DNA of 64,000 nucleotides. Origin: Branchiostoma lanceolatum (Eukaryota > Chordata > Leptocardii > Amphioxiformes > Branchiostomatidae). Positions 24,200 through 36,020 of this stretch are shown in pieces; the first letter of the stretch is position 1, and each line of letters opens with the position of its first letter. The position numbers and the translations under genes were made by a program. The notes beneath the pieces were generated by a model, which searched no databases, was not told the DNA's origin, and was given only the letters and a program-made list of their open reading frames with translations. The DNA lies in the NCBI RefSeq assembly GCF_035083965.1, contig NC_089724.1, positions 501,001 to 565,000 on the forward strand. Direction: 5' to 3'.

Positions 24200-24395
24200 A
24201 AAGCCACCAGCGCACTTCAAGACACACCAGCGCACTTTGAGACACAACAGGGAACTTTTAGACACACCAGGGCACTTTAAGACACACCGGTACATTTGTC
24301 GGACACACCAGGCCACTAGAAGACACACCAGGCCACTGGAAGACACACCAGGCGACTTAAAGACACACCAGCGCACTTGGAGACAGAAGTATACT
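24200..24395. repeat. 21-bp tandem repeat (AGACACACCAGGSCACTT)
   Basis: About nine copies of a unit built on AGACACACCAG and GCACTTTA. The related string TTTAAGACACACCGGTA recurs singly inside the downstream calumenin gene at about 27776, 28550 and 29030. Confidence 0.85.
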
Positions 24396-25739
24396 GATGA
24401 AAAGAGCCTAAAGTGCACTCAAATGCACATATCTCCGTACGGTATGCATTAGGTAGCCCTGGCTGTATGTCTTTTTACACAGCATAGTACATCAAATCCA
24501 ACCATGTAACCATCGTACGGCGTTGATGGTTGTGATGTTTCCATAGCGACAGAGAATCCTGAACACCCATTCAATTGGTAACGTTACTTCTCATTAAAAA
24601 CAAAACAAACAATGATAGTTTCCATGCTTAGAGATCGGAATGACTGCTGTCGGGGCAGGGAGTCCCATCGTTCCCTGATAGAGTGCTTGTCAATGTGTAA
24701 CGCAGTCTAGAAAGAAGGAGCCTGTATTTACACAAGCTCTCAGCCGGAGGTTACTGACCCTTAGGGTTAAAGGCGGTTACGGAAACCGGCTGAACACTAG
24801 GAGCGCGATTCGTCAGGCTAAGAAAGAAGCAATTCAAAGAACCCTGCGACAATATCAAACTCCAAGCAGATGTATGTTACTTGGTTGGATCTCGCCTGGA
24901 CACAGAAAGGAAAACGGGCCCCCCAAAAAACAACATCTTCACAGAGAGAATAGATTTTATTTGTTCAAAATCAAATCGACAGGGTCCGCATGCCGGTTTA
25001 CGTTGACAGTACCGCTCCCCATGCAGGCCCTCGCCGAGGCCTATCACTTGTACCTGGCTTTGACTTTATTCTATTAGGAGTCGCAACGCTACATCTTGGG
25101 TTCGTGACATACTCTTCGGGAATTCCGGAACATCTGTTTTAAACCCAAAGCTATTAACAAACCATGAACCTTACACATGTTTCCACATAAATAAGAATCA
25201 AACCGATAGTTATGAATCTTAATATGTACAGCCACGCAGGTTCTATGGTGCTACTGTAGTACACTGTAAAACGGTTACAATCAATCTGAACATTTCAGTA
25301 AACAGCCCAAACTCACTGAACATCAAAGTAAACTCGCGAACGACGAGATGTGCTTCTCAACTCACCGTCCTAAGTCATGAATCTTGTACTCGAGTTTTTT
25401 TTCTTGGTGAACTGAAGTGGAAGTTCTCGTCGCCGTCTGTCGTCTGCTTGGAACTTGCTGATCTGACCTTCATGATGAACAATGACATTGACGTAAGTCC
25501 GGCCTTTCCTTAGACTGAAACCCAGTTTTGAAACCTGAGCGTTCAGCAAGACGTCTGTGCTAAGACTATACCTGAGAACTTAGACTTATAATTAGACTTT
25601 TCTCTTTGAACGCTTCTATCACATCTCAGAAGGCAGGCGTCACAAAATAATCGAAAATTCCCGCGCTTAGTCACACTCCCTGACCTCCCGGCGTAGTGCC
25701 AAGTACTACTTCCGGGTCAGACCCCGGCCAGCGACGTGG

Positions 25740-25985
25740 CGTGTTTTAGCCAATCATAGTACAGGAATCAGTCCTCGTGACTCCAACACCGAATCAGAAT
25801 CCTCGGTACATTCACGGAGTGCTGTTGCGGCTTTAATTGCCAAGGGATCTACCACACACTTTCATTGGTCAGATTTAGTCACCTGGTACACAGCGGTGTC
25901 GTGATTGGTTGACTTGTTGATCTGATCTTTGACCCGTACTTCCGCCGGTGAGCCCACTCCACTGGAAACTTCAGATCGCGACCAG
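25740..25985 (+). promoter_or_regulatory. Probable calumenin promoter and non-coding exon 1
   Basis: A CpG-containing block has three CCAAT motifs (GCCAATCA near 25748, inverted ATTGG near 25863 and 25905). It leads to CTTCAGATCGCGACCAG/GTAAGA, a strong donor at 25985/25986. The coding exon has a matching acceptor (GTCCTACAG at 27437) with 47 untranslated bases before its ATG. A non-coding first exon ending at 25985 is inferred; its 5' limit is unknown. Confidence 0.5.
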
Positions 25986-27484
25986 GTAAGACTTTTCGCC
26001 TTGTCTCCCTCTTCCCTTCATCGACTTTTTGTCGTCGCAATGACGTTCTGGTGTAGAGTAGAGCTAGAGTTTGCCGCCCGCGCCGTTATTTAGCGCGATC
26101 TCGGCCGTGAGTCCGGCGGGCGGCCGGGGAACCCCTGCCGCAGGCCCACAGCAGTCGCCACGTTGCATGTTTTGCGGGTTTGACAGCTGAGCGAACCTCT
26201 AATCTAGACTAATTAGCGAGCCCGTTAAAGTACCGTTATACGGCCTGGCGAGGCCACTGCGCCGAACCAAGCATGTTCTCCTCACATAGCAGTCCTTTCA
26301 GCAGAGTTCGGGTTGATCTTAGCGTAAATCCGTTTACGGTTTCATGTTTCTGGCTCTGTAGTAGGACAACATACAGCCGCGTACCCGACACTTCCGTCCT
26401 GCGTCTTCCTTACCCTGGAAGGACGTTAATACTTATCATGCCAGAATATAAGAAATAAAACAGGAAAATCTCTGTACCATTTCTTCAGGTTTACCTATTT
26501 TGATTGAAGTTTATAAAAGCCGAGCTTTAAGATGCGAGAAGCGTCTCTAAGGCGGAAGTGCGTCTTGCGGAATGCTTACGTGTACAAGCGAGCCACTACG
26601 CTGCGCCTACAGTGCCCGGGCCCTCTGCTCAGGGTTTTCAATCTGTTTACTATGCAAAAGCTTCTCAAAGTACTGAATGTAAATCGGAATGTTGTTTTTC
26701 TCGGCTTTACTACTGTTTATTTATGCGCGGCGTCAAGAGGCTACTGGTCGCTAAGTAAATTAGTCTAGCAGTAGTGAGTTATGCCTGGCGAGTATATTCA
26801 GTTGGGGGGGGGGGGGTATTGTTGTCCATTGTTTGGTTGATATTTGACGATGACCACATCCACATGCCTGCATCTCTGGGCTATCATCCCCCCTTGGCGG
26901 TAACAGAGAAGATAAGATTATTTACTTACAAGTAAAGTATGATAAACAAAGGAAAACAAATCTGTGCCTCTAAGTCTAAACAAGGAGGTTTAAAAGAGAC
27001 CTTGCTCTAAACAAAGAAACAAACAATCAGAGATGGAAAATTTCTTTTAAAAAAAATAAGTAAGAAAAAAACAAACAAGATTTTGTACAATAGAATGAAA
27101 ATCTTTTAAGTTGACTGCTTTAGACAAGTGGGAAAACACTTCTTCATCGCCATTTCGCAGCCTCTGATTGGCCAAGAGCAGGCCAATCCCTTGACATCAA
27201 CTCTCATCTGTCATCATAACATTTGAAATTTTTAAAGTAGCTAACCAGGGTAGTGTTTGCATCACTGTTTTGATCACAAGGTTAGACTGACTGGTCTCCA
27301 AGCAGAGTTTCACTGCTCTTCAACCAGTTTCATTGGTATCAAACCAGAGTTTCATTGGTCTCCAACCTGAGTCTCATCTAGCTACGCTTCTACTCTCATG
27401 TTGGCGATTTTTAAAACACGATGTTTGTGTCCTACAGGCGAGATTCTCTCCAGTTTGACCTTGATCTCCGACCTGCGACCCGCC

Positions 27485-30400
27485 ATGCAGAACCTGCTCC
27501 TCCTGTTGGTGGTTCTGACCACGCTGACCTTCGCCATCCCCAAACCCACGGACGGGAAGAAGGATCGCGTGGTGGACAAGCCGCTTAGCGAGCAGGAGCA
27601 CTTCGGCGACAACCACAACTCGGACTACGACCACGAGGCCTTCCTGGGGGAGGATGCACACACGTTCGACCAGCTGGACCCGGAGGAGAGCAAGAAGAGA
27701 CTGGGGTAGGCTCCTTAAGACACAGTAGTACACTGTTACACACAAGGGAACACTTTTTACTCACAGCAGTATGTACTTTAAGACACACCGGTACACGGAA
27801 CGTCTAAATCTTAGGTTAGGTGCACTGGAGAGCAAGAAGAGGCTAGGATTGTTCAGTCAAACATGATCCTGCACTTCTTGATAAGTGTGTTTAGTTCTTT
27901 AGTGTGAAGGGATTTAATACCTGTGCCTCCCAGTGCATGGTACCCCTGAATGTAAAAGTTACAGCAAAAAGACTTATAGACTTTACAGACTTTACCAAAT
28001 TTAGCCTTTTCTGTATCTGTATGATATCTATATTGCCGGTACAACCGCCATTAGGCGTAACACACCGGCTTAAGATACTTTGAAACGCGGACTCTGCTGT
28101 CTGGGGCTTTTGTGACACTCCAGTCTAGGGGCTGGCCGATGTTACTTTGTTAGCGGCCACTATTAGCGTGATTTAATCAGGCTAGACCAAATTATAGACA
28201 GGAAAGAAAAGTAGGAACCACACCTCTGTTAGGAGACCAGACAAGGAAGTGTCTGATCAGGAAGTGTTCATCTGGTGACACAAACAGGAAGACAATGGAG
28301 GAAACCGCCTTCAGCAAAACAATGGGCACACCCAATAGCATTGTCTCAGACTATACTATAGTATATAGCCTTCCCAAGCTTCAAAATACCTTTTTCTGTC
28401 ACCTGCAGCCAATCAAGTTGCCAAGATTGTTTTGTTTTTTCCTCATAGTTAGTTAGAAAACTTAATGCAGCCTTCTTGATCTGATGATACCAGATTTTTT
28501 CATAAACAGATTACAAGACACACTGCACACTTTAAGATATAGCAGCACACCTTTAAGACACACCGGTATTCTTAATCTTTTTAGTGAATCCAGAAGGGGT
28601 GTAAATTTTTGTAAAAATGATAGTTTAGGAAGTAAGAAATGCATACTACTTCACAGTATATGATACAGTACCCACTCATTTTTGTGTGATTTTATATCTT
28701 ATCAATGATTGGCCCTCTTTGTGTGCTTATTGCCCCTCATTTATGTCAAAAATATTCACGCTGAAGGAAGTGTCTATACCTAAAGGGAATACATGGGCAT
28801 TTTACAAAACACACGATGCCCAATTCACCTCTAATGGAATTCTGAAAAGTCGGCTGGTTACGAATTTGTTTATACTTACTTCATTGGAAAATAACATCCC
28901 CTTCTGCAGTATAGGACTCCTTTAAGACCCGTTGATGTTTTGTTCCTGCAGGGACATGGTGGACAAGATCGACAAGGATGGGGACGGGTTTGTGACTCAG
29001 CAGGAGCTTAAGGAGTGGATACAGTACATTTTAAGACACACCATTTTTGTCTTATTAAGACCTGTTGATGTTTTGTTCCTGTAGGGACATGGTGGACAAG
29101 ATCGACAAGGATGGAGACGGGTTCGTGACCCAGCAGGAGTTAAAGGAGTGGATCCAGTACACGCAGAAGAAGTACATCCTGGAGGATGTGGAGAGGCAGT
29201 GGTCCAGCCACGACCTCAACAGGGACGACAAGATCCACTGGGACGAGTACAAGAACACCACCTACGGCTTCATGTCACGTAAGGAGGGCTCTCATTGGTC
29301 CGTTTGAATACTGTCTGCATGCTGATTGGCTTAACACCACCTATGGCTTATTGTCACCTAAAAAGGGCTCTCATTGGTCTGTTTGAATATTGTCTGCATA
29401 CTGATTGGCATAACACCACCTACGGCTTCATGTCACGTAAGGAGGGCTCTCATTGGTCCTTTTGAATATTGCCTGCATGCTGATTGGCATAACACCACCT
29501 ATGGCTTCATGTCGCGTAAGGAGGGCTGTCATATTGATCAGTTTAAACATTGTCTGCTTGCTGATTGGTTTAACATCATCTACAACTTCTGTTATCATGT
29601 AAGGAGGGCTTTCATTGGTCTGTTCTGGAAGATGATGAAGATAATGAGGATGGTGATAAGTTGGTTCAAACCCTACTGTGTTCTGATTGGTTTCAGCAGA
29701 AGAAGAACTGGAAGATGATGGGTTGGTTGGTTCAAACCCTGTGTTGTGATTGCATTCAGCAGAAGAGGAGCTGGAGGATGATATGGATGATGATTGGTTG
29801 GTTCAAACCCTAACTGTGTTCTGATTGGTTTCAGCAGAAGAGGAGCTGGAGGATTATGATTGGTTGGTTCAAACCCTAACTGTGTTGTGATTGGTTTCAG
29901 CAGAAGAGGAGCTGGAGGATGATGATTGGTTGGTTTAAACCCTAACTGTGTTGTGATTGGTTTCAGCAGAAGAGGAGCTGGAGGATGATGATTGGTTGGT
30001 TTAAACCCTAACTGTGTTGTGATTGGTTTCAGCAGAAGAGGAGCTGGAGGATGATGATTGGTTGGTTTAAACCCTAACTGTGTTCTGATTGGTTTCAGCA
30101 GAAGAGGAGCTGGAGGATGATGAGGATGACGGCTACAACATCAAGGACATGGTGAAGAGGGACCTGCGGCGCTGGGAGACAGCCGACAGCGACGACGACA
30201 AGCACCTGACGAAGGAGGAGTTCCAGTCCTTCCTCCATCCTGAAGACGTGGACCACATGAAGGACATCGTTGTACAGGTGCGGCATTTCACTTTCATAGT
30301 CCTGGGTCAGACATTTGATAAACAATACCCATAGCTGCAATAATCATCGTACCTGTACACTCCCCAATCAATGTCACCAAACTCTGCCTAGCTATTGAAA

Positions 30401-31820
30401 AGTCAAAAGTTGGCAATGGGAAATTCCTTATGATTTCTTGAATCATGTCATCAACCACTGGTGGTGTTATACTTAAATTTTTTTGTACTTGTAATGTTTT
30501 TCTTTCTCAAATTTTGTGTTTTTTGTGTTGTTGTGCAGGAAACCCTGGAGGACATAGATAAAGATGGTGACGGGTCCATCTCCCTGGAGGAGTACGTCGG
30601 TAAGCTTCCCTCGTACATAAACCAATGTTTCTTCACCTGTCAAAGTGGGCAATGTGGCAGATGGTCCACTGAAACGTCGGCAGGTGAAGAAACATTGAAC
30701 TTTGGCAACCCATGATTTACCAACTGATGTAGCTACATGCATTCAAGGAATTTCATTCTTTCTTTCTTATTTTTTTTCTCCTGTGAAAAACACAAAGCAG
30801 ACAATACTCTCAACAACATCCACAATATAATTGTTGGAACAGAAGGCACAGCAAAAGTTACCATCTGTTAACAAATATAAACAAAAACTGACCAGTTCAT
30901 GAATTTCTGTTTGGACATTGAGTGCCATAAGAGAAGCTTGTATCTGTACATTCCCCATGTACTGTTCCTGGCAGCTTGGGTCGACCCTACTGGTGCTCTT
31001 ATCCACAAGTGTCGTGGGTTCTTTGGCATCCTTTCCTTGTTACTGTACAGTATATAGGAGAAACATGGCCACCTTTCCATACCAGTGCATAGGAACTGAA
31101 GCTAGTTGATCAAGTGTCATTGCCACATTTGGATGAGTTGATCACATGACATCTTTACTGACCTCCTGTTTTGTGATTGGTGGATGATCAGGTGACATGT
31201 GGACGGGCGATGACAAGGAGGAGCCTGATTGGGTGAAGTCTGAGCGCGAGCAGTTCGGGACCTTCCGCGACAAGAACGGGGACGGCAAAATGGACAAGGA
31301 CGAAGTGAAAGACTGGATCATTCCTCCCGATTACGACCACGCAGATGCCGAGTCCAAACACCTCATCTTTGAGTCTGATACAGACAAGGTGCGTAGAGAG
31401 ATCTTTCCTCCTGTTAATGTGCTGGAAGTTGATTTGATCCTATATTTACAGAACAGCATTGTACAAGACACAAGTGCAGAAAACAATTCGAAGAGTTTGC
31501 TGTTAGACTTTTGTTTAGTTTATGAAATGTTTGTTACCACTGGCAGTACATATTTTCTATGCATTTTCTTGTGGTTCTGTGATGTCTTCTTGTGTGTATT
31601 GCTTCAATCCCTAAGTTTAGACACTTATTTCTCTTTGATATCTTAGCAGGTAGCTAACAATCAGACAGAAACAATAAAACATTTTCCACATAGTTTTTAC
31701 ACTTGTTTGTCTCAGGACCAGAAGCTGACGAAACAGGAGATTGTGGATAAGTACGACTTGTTTGTGGGGAGCCAGGCCACTGACTTCGGGGAGGCGCTCG
31801 TTAGACACGATGAGTTTTAA
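27485..31820 (+). CDS. CALU: Calumenin (CREC-family ER Ca2+-binding protein)
   Basis: Coding exons 27485-27705, 29085-29278, 30099-30277, 30539-30599, 31192-31388, 31716-31820 give 318 residues, close to vertebrate calumenin. The protein starts with a signal peptide ([17 protein letters not shown]), has the acidic [10 protein letters not shown] segment, and six EF-hand loops: [60 protein letters not shown] and [12 protein letters not shown]. Loops 2, 3 and 6 lack the usual Gly at position 6. The end LVRHDEF is the ER-retention signal of the family. CREC proteins act in the ER/secretory lumen as low-affinity Ca2+ binders and chaperone partners, for example of SERCA and gamma-carboxylase in vertebrates. 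Intron 2 holds arrays copied from both of its splice sites. Confidence 0.95.
28008..28085 (+). repeat. Palindromic dispersed repeat, copy 2 (partial)
   Basis: TCTGTATCTGTATGATATCT, then ACAACCGCCATTAGGCGTAACACACCGGCTTA, matches the left half of the element at 62085-62195. The right half is missing. Confidence 0.65.
28952..29084 (+). repeat. Upstream partial copy of calumenin exon 2 with acceptor
   Basis: Acceptor TTTTGTTCCTGCAG and the first ~70 coding bases (GACATGGTGGACAAGATCGA onward, [19 protein letters not shown]) are duplicated ahead of the full exon at 29085. No donor follows; reading on gives [11 protein letters not shown].. and an in-frame TAG at 29082-29084, made of the TAG of the genuine acceptor. 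Use of this acceptor would truncate the protein. Confidence 0.9.
29240..29615 (+). repeat. Donor-side array of calumenin exon 2 (~80 bp, 5 copies)
   Basis: The exon end (AACACCACCTACGGCTTCAT then GTCAC/GTAAGG) and ~55 intronic bases (GAGGGCTCTCATTGGTC.. CTGATTGGC) recur about five times. Donors survive near 29279, 29439 and 29516 and are degraded in the other copies. Confidence 0.88.
29640..30130 (+). repeat. Acceptor-side array of calumenin exon 3 (~65 bp, ~8 copies)
   Basis: A unit of TTGGTTTAAACCCTAACTGT, then GATTGGTTTCAG/CAGAAGAGGAGCTGGAGGAT, recurs about eight times and ends at the real exon at 30099. Decoy exons read [11 protein letters not shown] and stop at TAA or, in the CAAACC variant, at TGA further on. 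Confidence 0.9.
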
Positions 31821-31964
31821 TTAGAAAGTCTTGACTTATGGCCACATCAGGTGCCACAAGTATAATGTATTTTAGGCCCATTTCAGATGGTTGATGTGTT
31901 TATATAGAAATATTGGCCCAGACAATACAAAAGCGAATGTATAGAGGGTTGAACTGAAAGATGA

Positions 31965-32045
31965 ATGCACACCCCTCCCTTGAGTTTTAATGGAATGGCC
32001 CAAGGTGGACTATTCCATTGTACATGGTGCTTGAGGGGTGCGCTG
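31965..32045. repeat. Small inverted-repeat element, copy 1
   Basis: GCACACCCCTCCCTTGAG, then TTTTAATGGAATGG, faces TTCCATTGTACATGGTGC, then TTGAGGGGTGCG, as an imperfect hairpin. A related element lies at 32618-32735. Confidence 0.65.
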
Positions 32046-32617
32046 TATGCTCACATTTGCTTGCATTAGACACAATTAAGTAATTTAGGAGGACTTTTAG
32101 AAGCAAGCCAACAGGATGTACATGTACACTTATGCTGCACTTTTCCTCGCAAAAAAAACAAAATAGAAAAAAAATAATGAGCTCTTTTTCTTTTTTTTTG
32201 CCATCTCACCAGCAAATATTGCAGTATGTAACCACTTTGTGTGGCTCTTTTTTATCATTGTATTTTTCATACCAATTACGTTTGTTAAATGTACATATCA
32301 TTAGTCCTATTTGATACCTTTGTGACACCCCTACTTTGAAATGGACTGTCACATTGTCACAGATACTGTAGTGGGCTTGGGGACTTTCCCACTGTAAAAC
32401 AGGGGTGAACAGTGCCAAGAAAACATGGTGTTGTAACAGGGTTACTATTGTTGCAGATACTTACATAAGCAAGTTGGACAAAAAGTTAAAAGGCAAACAA
32501 ATTGCACTGAAAACGGCAATTAAGCTTTGTTAATAAATTTTCCATGTCTTTTTTAACCTCATTTTTTTATATATGGTTTTCTGTTTCGCCAGTAACTATT
32601 TCTCCAGTTTTATGTCC

Positions 32618-32735
32618 ATTGTAATGTACACCCCTTTCTAAATTCTCAAGTGACATGGTCTGCCCTAGGTGAACCAAACCATGTTCAATGGTGCTCGTGG
32701 GGTGCAATGTATGCATACCCTAAACATTTGCAAGT
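32618..32735. repeat. Small inverted-repeat element, copy 2
   Basis: GTACACCCCTTTCTAAATTC, then CAAGTGACATGG, faces CCATGTTCAATGGTGC, then TCGTGGGGTGCA, more decayed than the copy at 31965-32045 but with the same CACCCCT..AGGGGTG frame. Confidence 0.55.
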
Positions 32736-34669
32736 TGAACTGTTTTGAAGTTGTTGATATGTACTAATGTCTGCAGTGATTCCATTATACTTAGCAATGA
32801 GTACATTTTCCTTGCTTTTGTTTAACTTGAAATTCTATTGAGGATTTAACCTGTAGTGCACAGACTTGACCAACAAGTTAATTTAGAATTACCAACCAAA
32901 GTTGTCATGTGATCACAACATGCCAATCAGGTACATTGTATAAGGAAAGGTGGATTCAAATCCAATTGACGAGTCAGAATTGTGGTCATGTGGATTCAAG
33001 TTCACAGTTCACCAATCAGCACTTGAGAAAACATGTGTCAGGAGCCATAGAAATGATTGTATATCACTACCTTGCACCAACAATGGTTTGGTCCATTCAC
33101 AGTGCATAACCTAGGATTTTAGACTGTCACACTTTGAAGGGGGGACTACATAAGTTCCAGGATGTAGAAGCCATATACTGTCTGTAACACATGATTCAGG
33201 CACTACGAAAACCATCACTTGGTTGTTGGACTGCTTTTCAAAAGAATCATCCAATGAATTTGTATTATTATATTTTTTGGTAATCAGAAAGTACGTAAAA
33301 TACCTCCTCTCAGGGCTTTTTCAAACTTTTTTTCTCATGATCTCGGAGGTTACTTTTAACCTCAAGAGTCCAAGACCCAAGATGACCAGTTGTAGACTCA
33401 TCAGTGTACAGCATTACTTTCTTAAGAAGTTAACTGCTTCCTTACTAAGGGCACGGCAAATTCAGTTTGTCGCTCCACATCATCACCTGCGCCGAATCAC
33501 AGTTTTCACGGTGTTGATATCTTCCTCGTTAAACCTTTATTTGGGATGTCGGCATGTACTGGAACCTTCTCCCTGCTGCATTACCCCATAACCAACACAA
33601 ATCTGGTACCAAATGGCTAACCTTAGCAGGCTAATGGTTAAACAAGTCTCCCTCCTGCATGGCTGACTGACTGACACCCCACTTTGCAATGACATGTGTA
33701 AAAAGAACATTAGGCACATGATTTCTCCAGTGCCCCATATTTTGATTTTTTAATAAAATCTTTGGATTCCAATTCGGAATGGGATGTTACAGTCGTATGG
33801 AGACAAACAGAAATTATTCTGTGCATTGTTGATTCTAACATGCATGCCTGGAATGTCATTCAAAACTGAAACATCAACATACAACATACAACACTGCTTG
33901 TGTATGTAGTACGCGAAGAAAATCTTGCCTCAAAATTGGAGCAGAAAACCCTGTGACAGGATAAAACTATGCAGAGTTTACGGGAGGAAAGAGAGGACTT
34001 GTGACTCTTTCCTTCACTCGGGAAATGATGAGCTGAACTTGTTCTGCCCTGAATATGAAGAGAAGTGACTGTAGTGAGCCAAATGTATGTAGACACAAGC
34101 AATATAGATGTACTATATCGTATTTTGCCAAGTGTTTATAATATAGTTTTTACTGGACCATAGAGTTACTTTATCCAATGATATTTGCCTCACAAGTTTG
34201 ACTGTTCATTTACTGTTGATTTTTCAACTTCAAACAATTTGTTTTCAGATGATGATGATGATGATTTTACATCGTGTCTTGAGCCTTAGAGGTTTTCCTC
34301 TGGTGCAGTACCTCTTGGGTTCCCAAGGAGGCGCTGACAAGTACTGGCACTTTTAAACCAAGATTTCCCAGCTTCGGTGCATTACGAGTTAAGGTAAATC
34401 ATGAACCAAAGAAAGAAAGGAACCAGTAAGTGAGCACTTGAACTTTTGTGGCTTTAAGAAACAATACCAGAAGTATGGTAATTTTGGTATGTAACGTTAT
34501 ACCTTTTTTAAGCATGATGTTTGAACCAACCCACCAATCTGCAGCTGATTTTGTACCGAAGTAATTTTGTTGTTTTTAGTGTTGACAATAAAACATTACT
34601 TCCAAACAGCAACATTTCCATTTATGATTTATGTATGAATGTGTGTGTATGTGTGAATGGGTGTCTTAT

Positions 34670-35345
34670 ATTATGGTTGCAGCCTCACAGTTGAGCTCCT
34701 GGTTCCAATAAGTTGGTTACAGGGAGACCTCGGTTCTAATCCAGGGACAGGAAATCTTGGTTGGGGCTGCACCCTTCTTTTGGAAGGGACGTTAAATGGT
34801 GGTCCCGTGATCGAGGAGGTGCCTCAAGACATAACTAAAAAACAAACAGCCTGATTATAATGAAAGCTCATTTGTGTTGGTAGTAATCATAATACAATGC
34901 TAAACTTAATTCTAACACTAAGGTATTCACGGATCGAATTTTCGACGACCACTGTCGCCTTCTTCAGGATCAATAATGACCAATCACTGCCGAACGTAAA
35001 CTCGCGAGCGTTACAGACACGTGACTGTCTTGACACGTGTCATTACGGATACGTGACGTCAGCAATTGGTCAAACGTGCCAGGAAGTTTATAACGCCCAC
35101 TGTCTCTGTTGAGTGATGGCTGGAGTGCCTTGATGTATATGGCCTCCTTTATATCTCTCATAAAGTAGTCCTGCTCAGTGTCCAGTATTCTGACTTTGTC
35201 CAGTGAAACGGTATGGCCCGGATATTCAATGTGGATGTGTTGAGAGACTTCAGACGAATGCGAGCTGGGGCGTTTGTGTTCAAGGAATCTAGTTCTCAAA
35301 CAGCCTGATTACTCAGACGGGTACCTACAGGCTGCACTGCAGATG
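34670..35345 (+). mobile_element. SINE family 1, copy split by a retroelement
   Basis: The body has GACCTCGGTTCTAATCCAGG (B-box like), GGGCTGCACCCTTCTTTTGG, then GGGACGTTAAATGGTGGTCC and GATCGAGGAGGTGCCTC. The second part of the element (ATTACTCAGACGGGTACCTA, then CAGGCTG) resumes only at 35311, after an inserted element. The uninterrupted relative at 36727-36940 shows the original order. The GGGACGTTAAA..GGTCCCGTG block resembles conserved central domains known in animal SINEs; the family name is not asserted. Confidence 0.8.
34858..35296 (-). mobile_element. Penelope-like retroelement 3' fragment with GIY-YIG domain
   Basis: On the minus strand a truncated frame reads RTRFLEHKRPSSHSSEVSQH, then HIEYPGHTVSLDKVRILDTE, then KEAIYIKALQPSLNRDSG and LPGTFDQLL. 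This is the C-terminal part of the GIY-YIG-type endonuclease found behind the reverse transcriptase of Penelope-like elements. It is 5'-truncated, with no RT in the window. It is flanked by a 15-bp direct repeat CAAACAGCCTGATTA (34843-34857 and 35297-35311), a target-site duplication inside a SINE. It is a dead fragment. Confidence 0.82.
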
Positions 35346-36020
35346 AATATTACCATAGAAAGGCCGATTTACTAGTAACGCCTAGCCTGGTTCCCCAGAA
35401 TTTTCACTAGGCTTCTCACCCAGGGCTCAATTCTACAAGCCTAGGGCACAGGCTTTGCACTAGGCATCAAGAAACTCTACAAGATAACGTTTTAAAAAGT
35501 TTAACAACGTTATATGAAAGAATGATTGAGTGATTGGTCATGTTATCAAATATGTGAGATGTACAGGAAGTAATTGATGAATATTTCCACGCAGATACAA
35601 ACTTTTCAAAAGCGCTGACCAAGCTTTCTATTCACTGACAAAGGTCCCAAAAGTCGGTCAGAGTTCACTGATAGGTGAGTCAAGGATTGGAATATTCCAA
35701 ATGCATTATGTGAAGGGGTTGGCATAACATTAGTCTTTTCGACCTAGTTATTATTATTACATGTCCCCTGAAAACAATGGAACAACATTTATTTATATTG
35801 TAGAAAGTCTTTGGAAAACGTAATATTTACAACGGGGTTAAGTTGGCAAGAAATATACACATTTCTAAAATAGATGCCTCCCCTACACATATGGTACATT
35901 CCTTGAACTTTTCAACCACCTTGGAGTGGGAGGGGCGCCGAACATCTGGTGTTTGTTTACGTTCACATGTCGTCCGTCTTATAACCCTGGATCTTCCTTA
36001 GAGGAGTTTTTCTGTTGAGG

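Larger units (their letters stand above)
22453..25700. other. Intergenic spacer
   Basis: No gene recognised. Besides the foldback elements and the 21-bp tandem repeat listed separately, the segment has AATAAA at about 24118 that could serve the upstream gene only if its 3' UTR is unusually long. Confidence 0.6.
27706..29084 (+). other. Calumenin intron 1
   Basis: A 1.4-kb intron. It holds scattered TTTAAGACACACC-type repeats, part of the palindromic dispersed repeat (28008-28085) and a duplicated fragment of exon 2 at its 3' end. Nothing else recognised. Confidence 0.7.
31821..34592 (+). other. Calumenin 3' untranslated region (probable)
   Basis: AT-rich sequence follows the stop. AATAAA occurs at 33752-33757 and 34587-34592, the latter in GACAATAAAACATT, so the 3' UTR may be up to about 2.7 kb. 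It contains two copies of a palindromic element near 31965 and 32618. The exact poly(A) site cannot be fixed from sequence alone. Confidence 0.5.

Noticed and set aside
27398..27484. Upstream start codon giving a longer calumenin N-terminus ([10 protein letters not shown]..)
   Set aside because: The upstream part lies before a good acceptor (CCTACAG at 27437) and would bury the signal peptide; the ATG at 27485 starts a proper signal sequence.
34657..34854. A short plus-strand frame (MGVLYYGCSLTVELLV..)
   Set aside because: It lies entirely in the SINE and has no coding signature.
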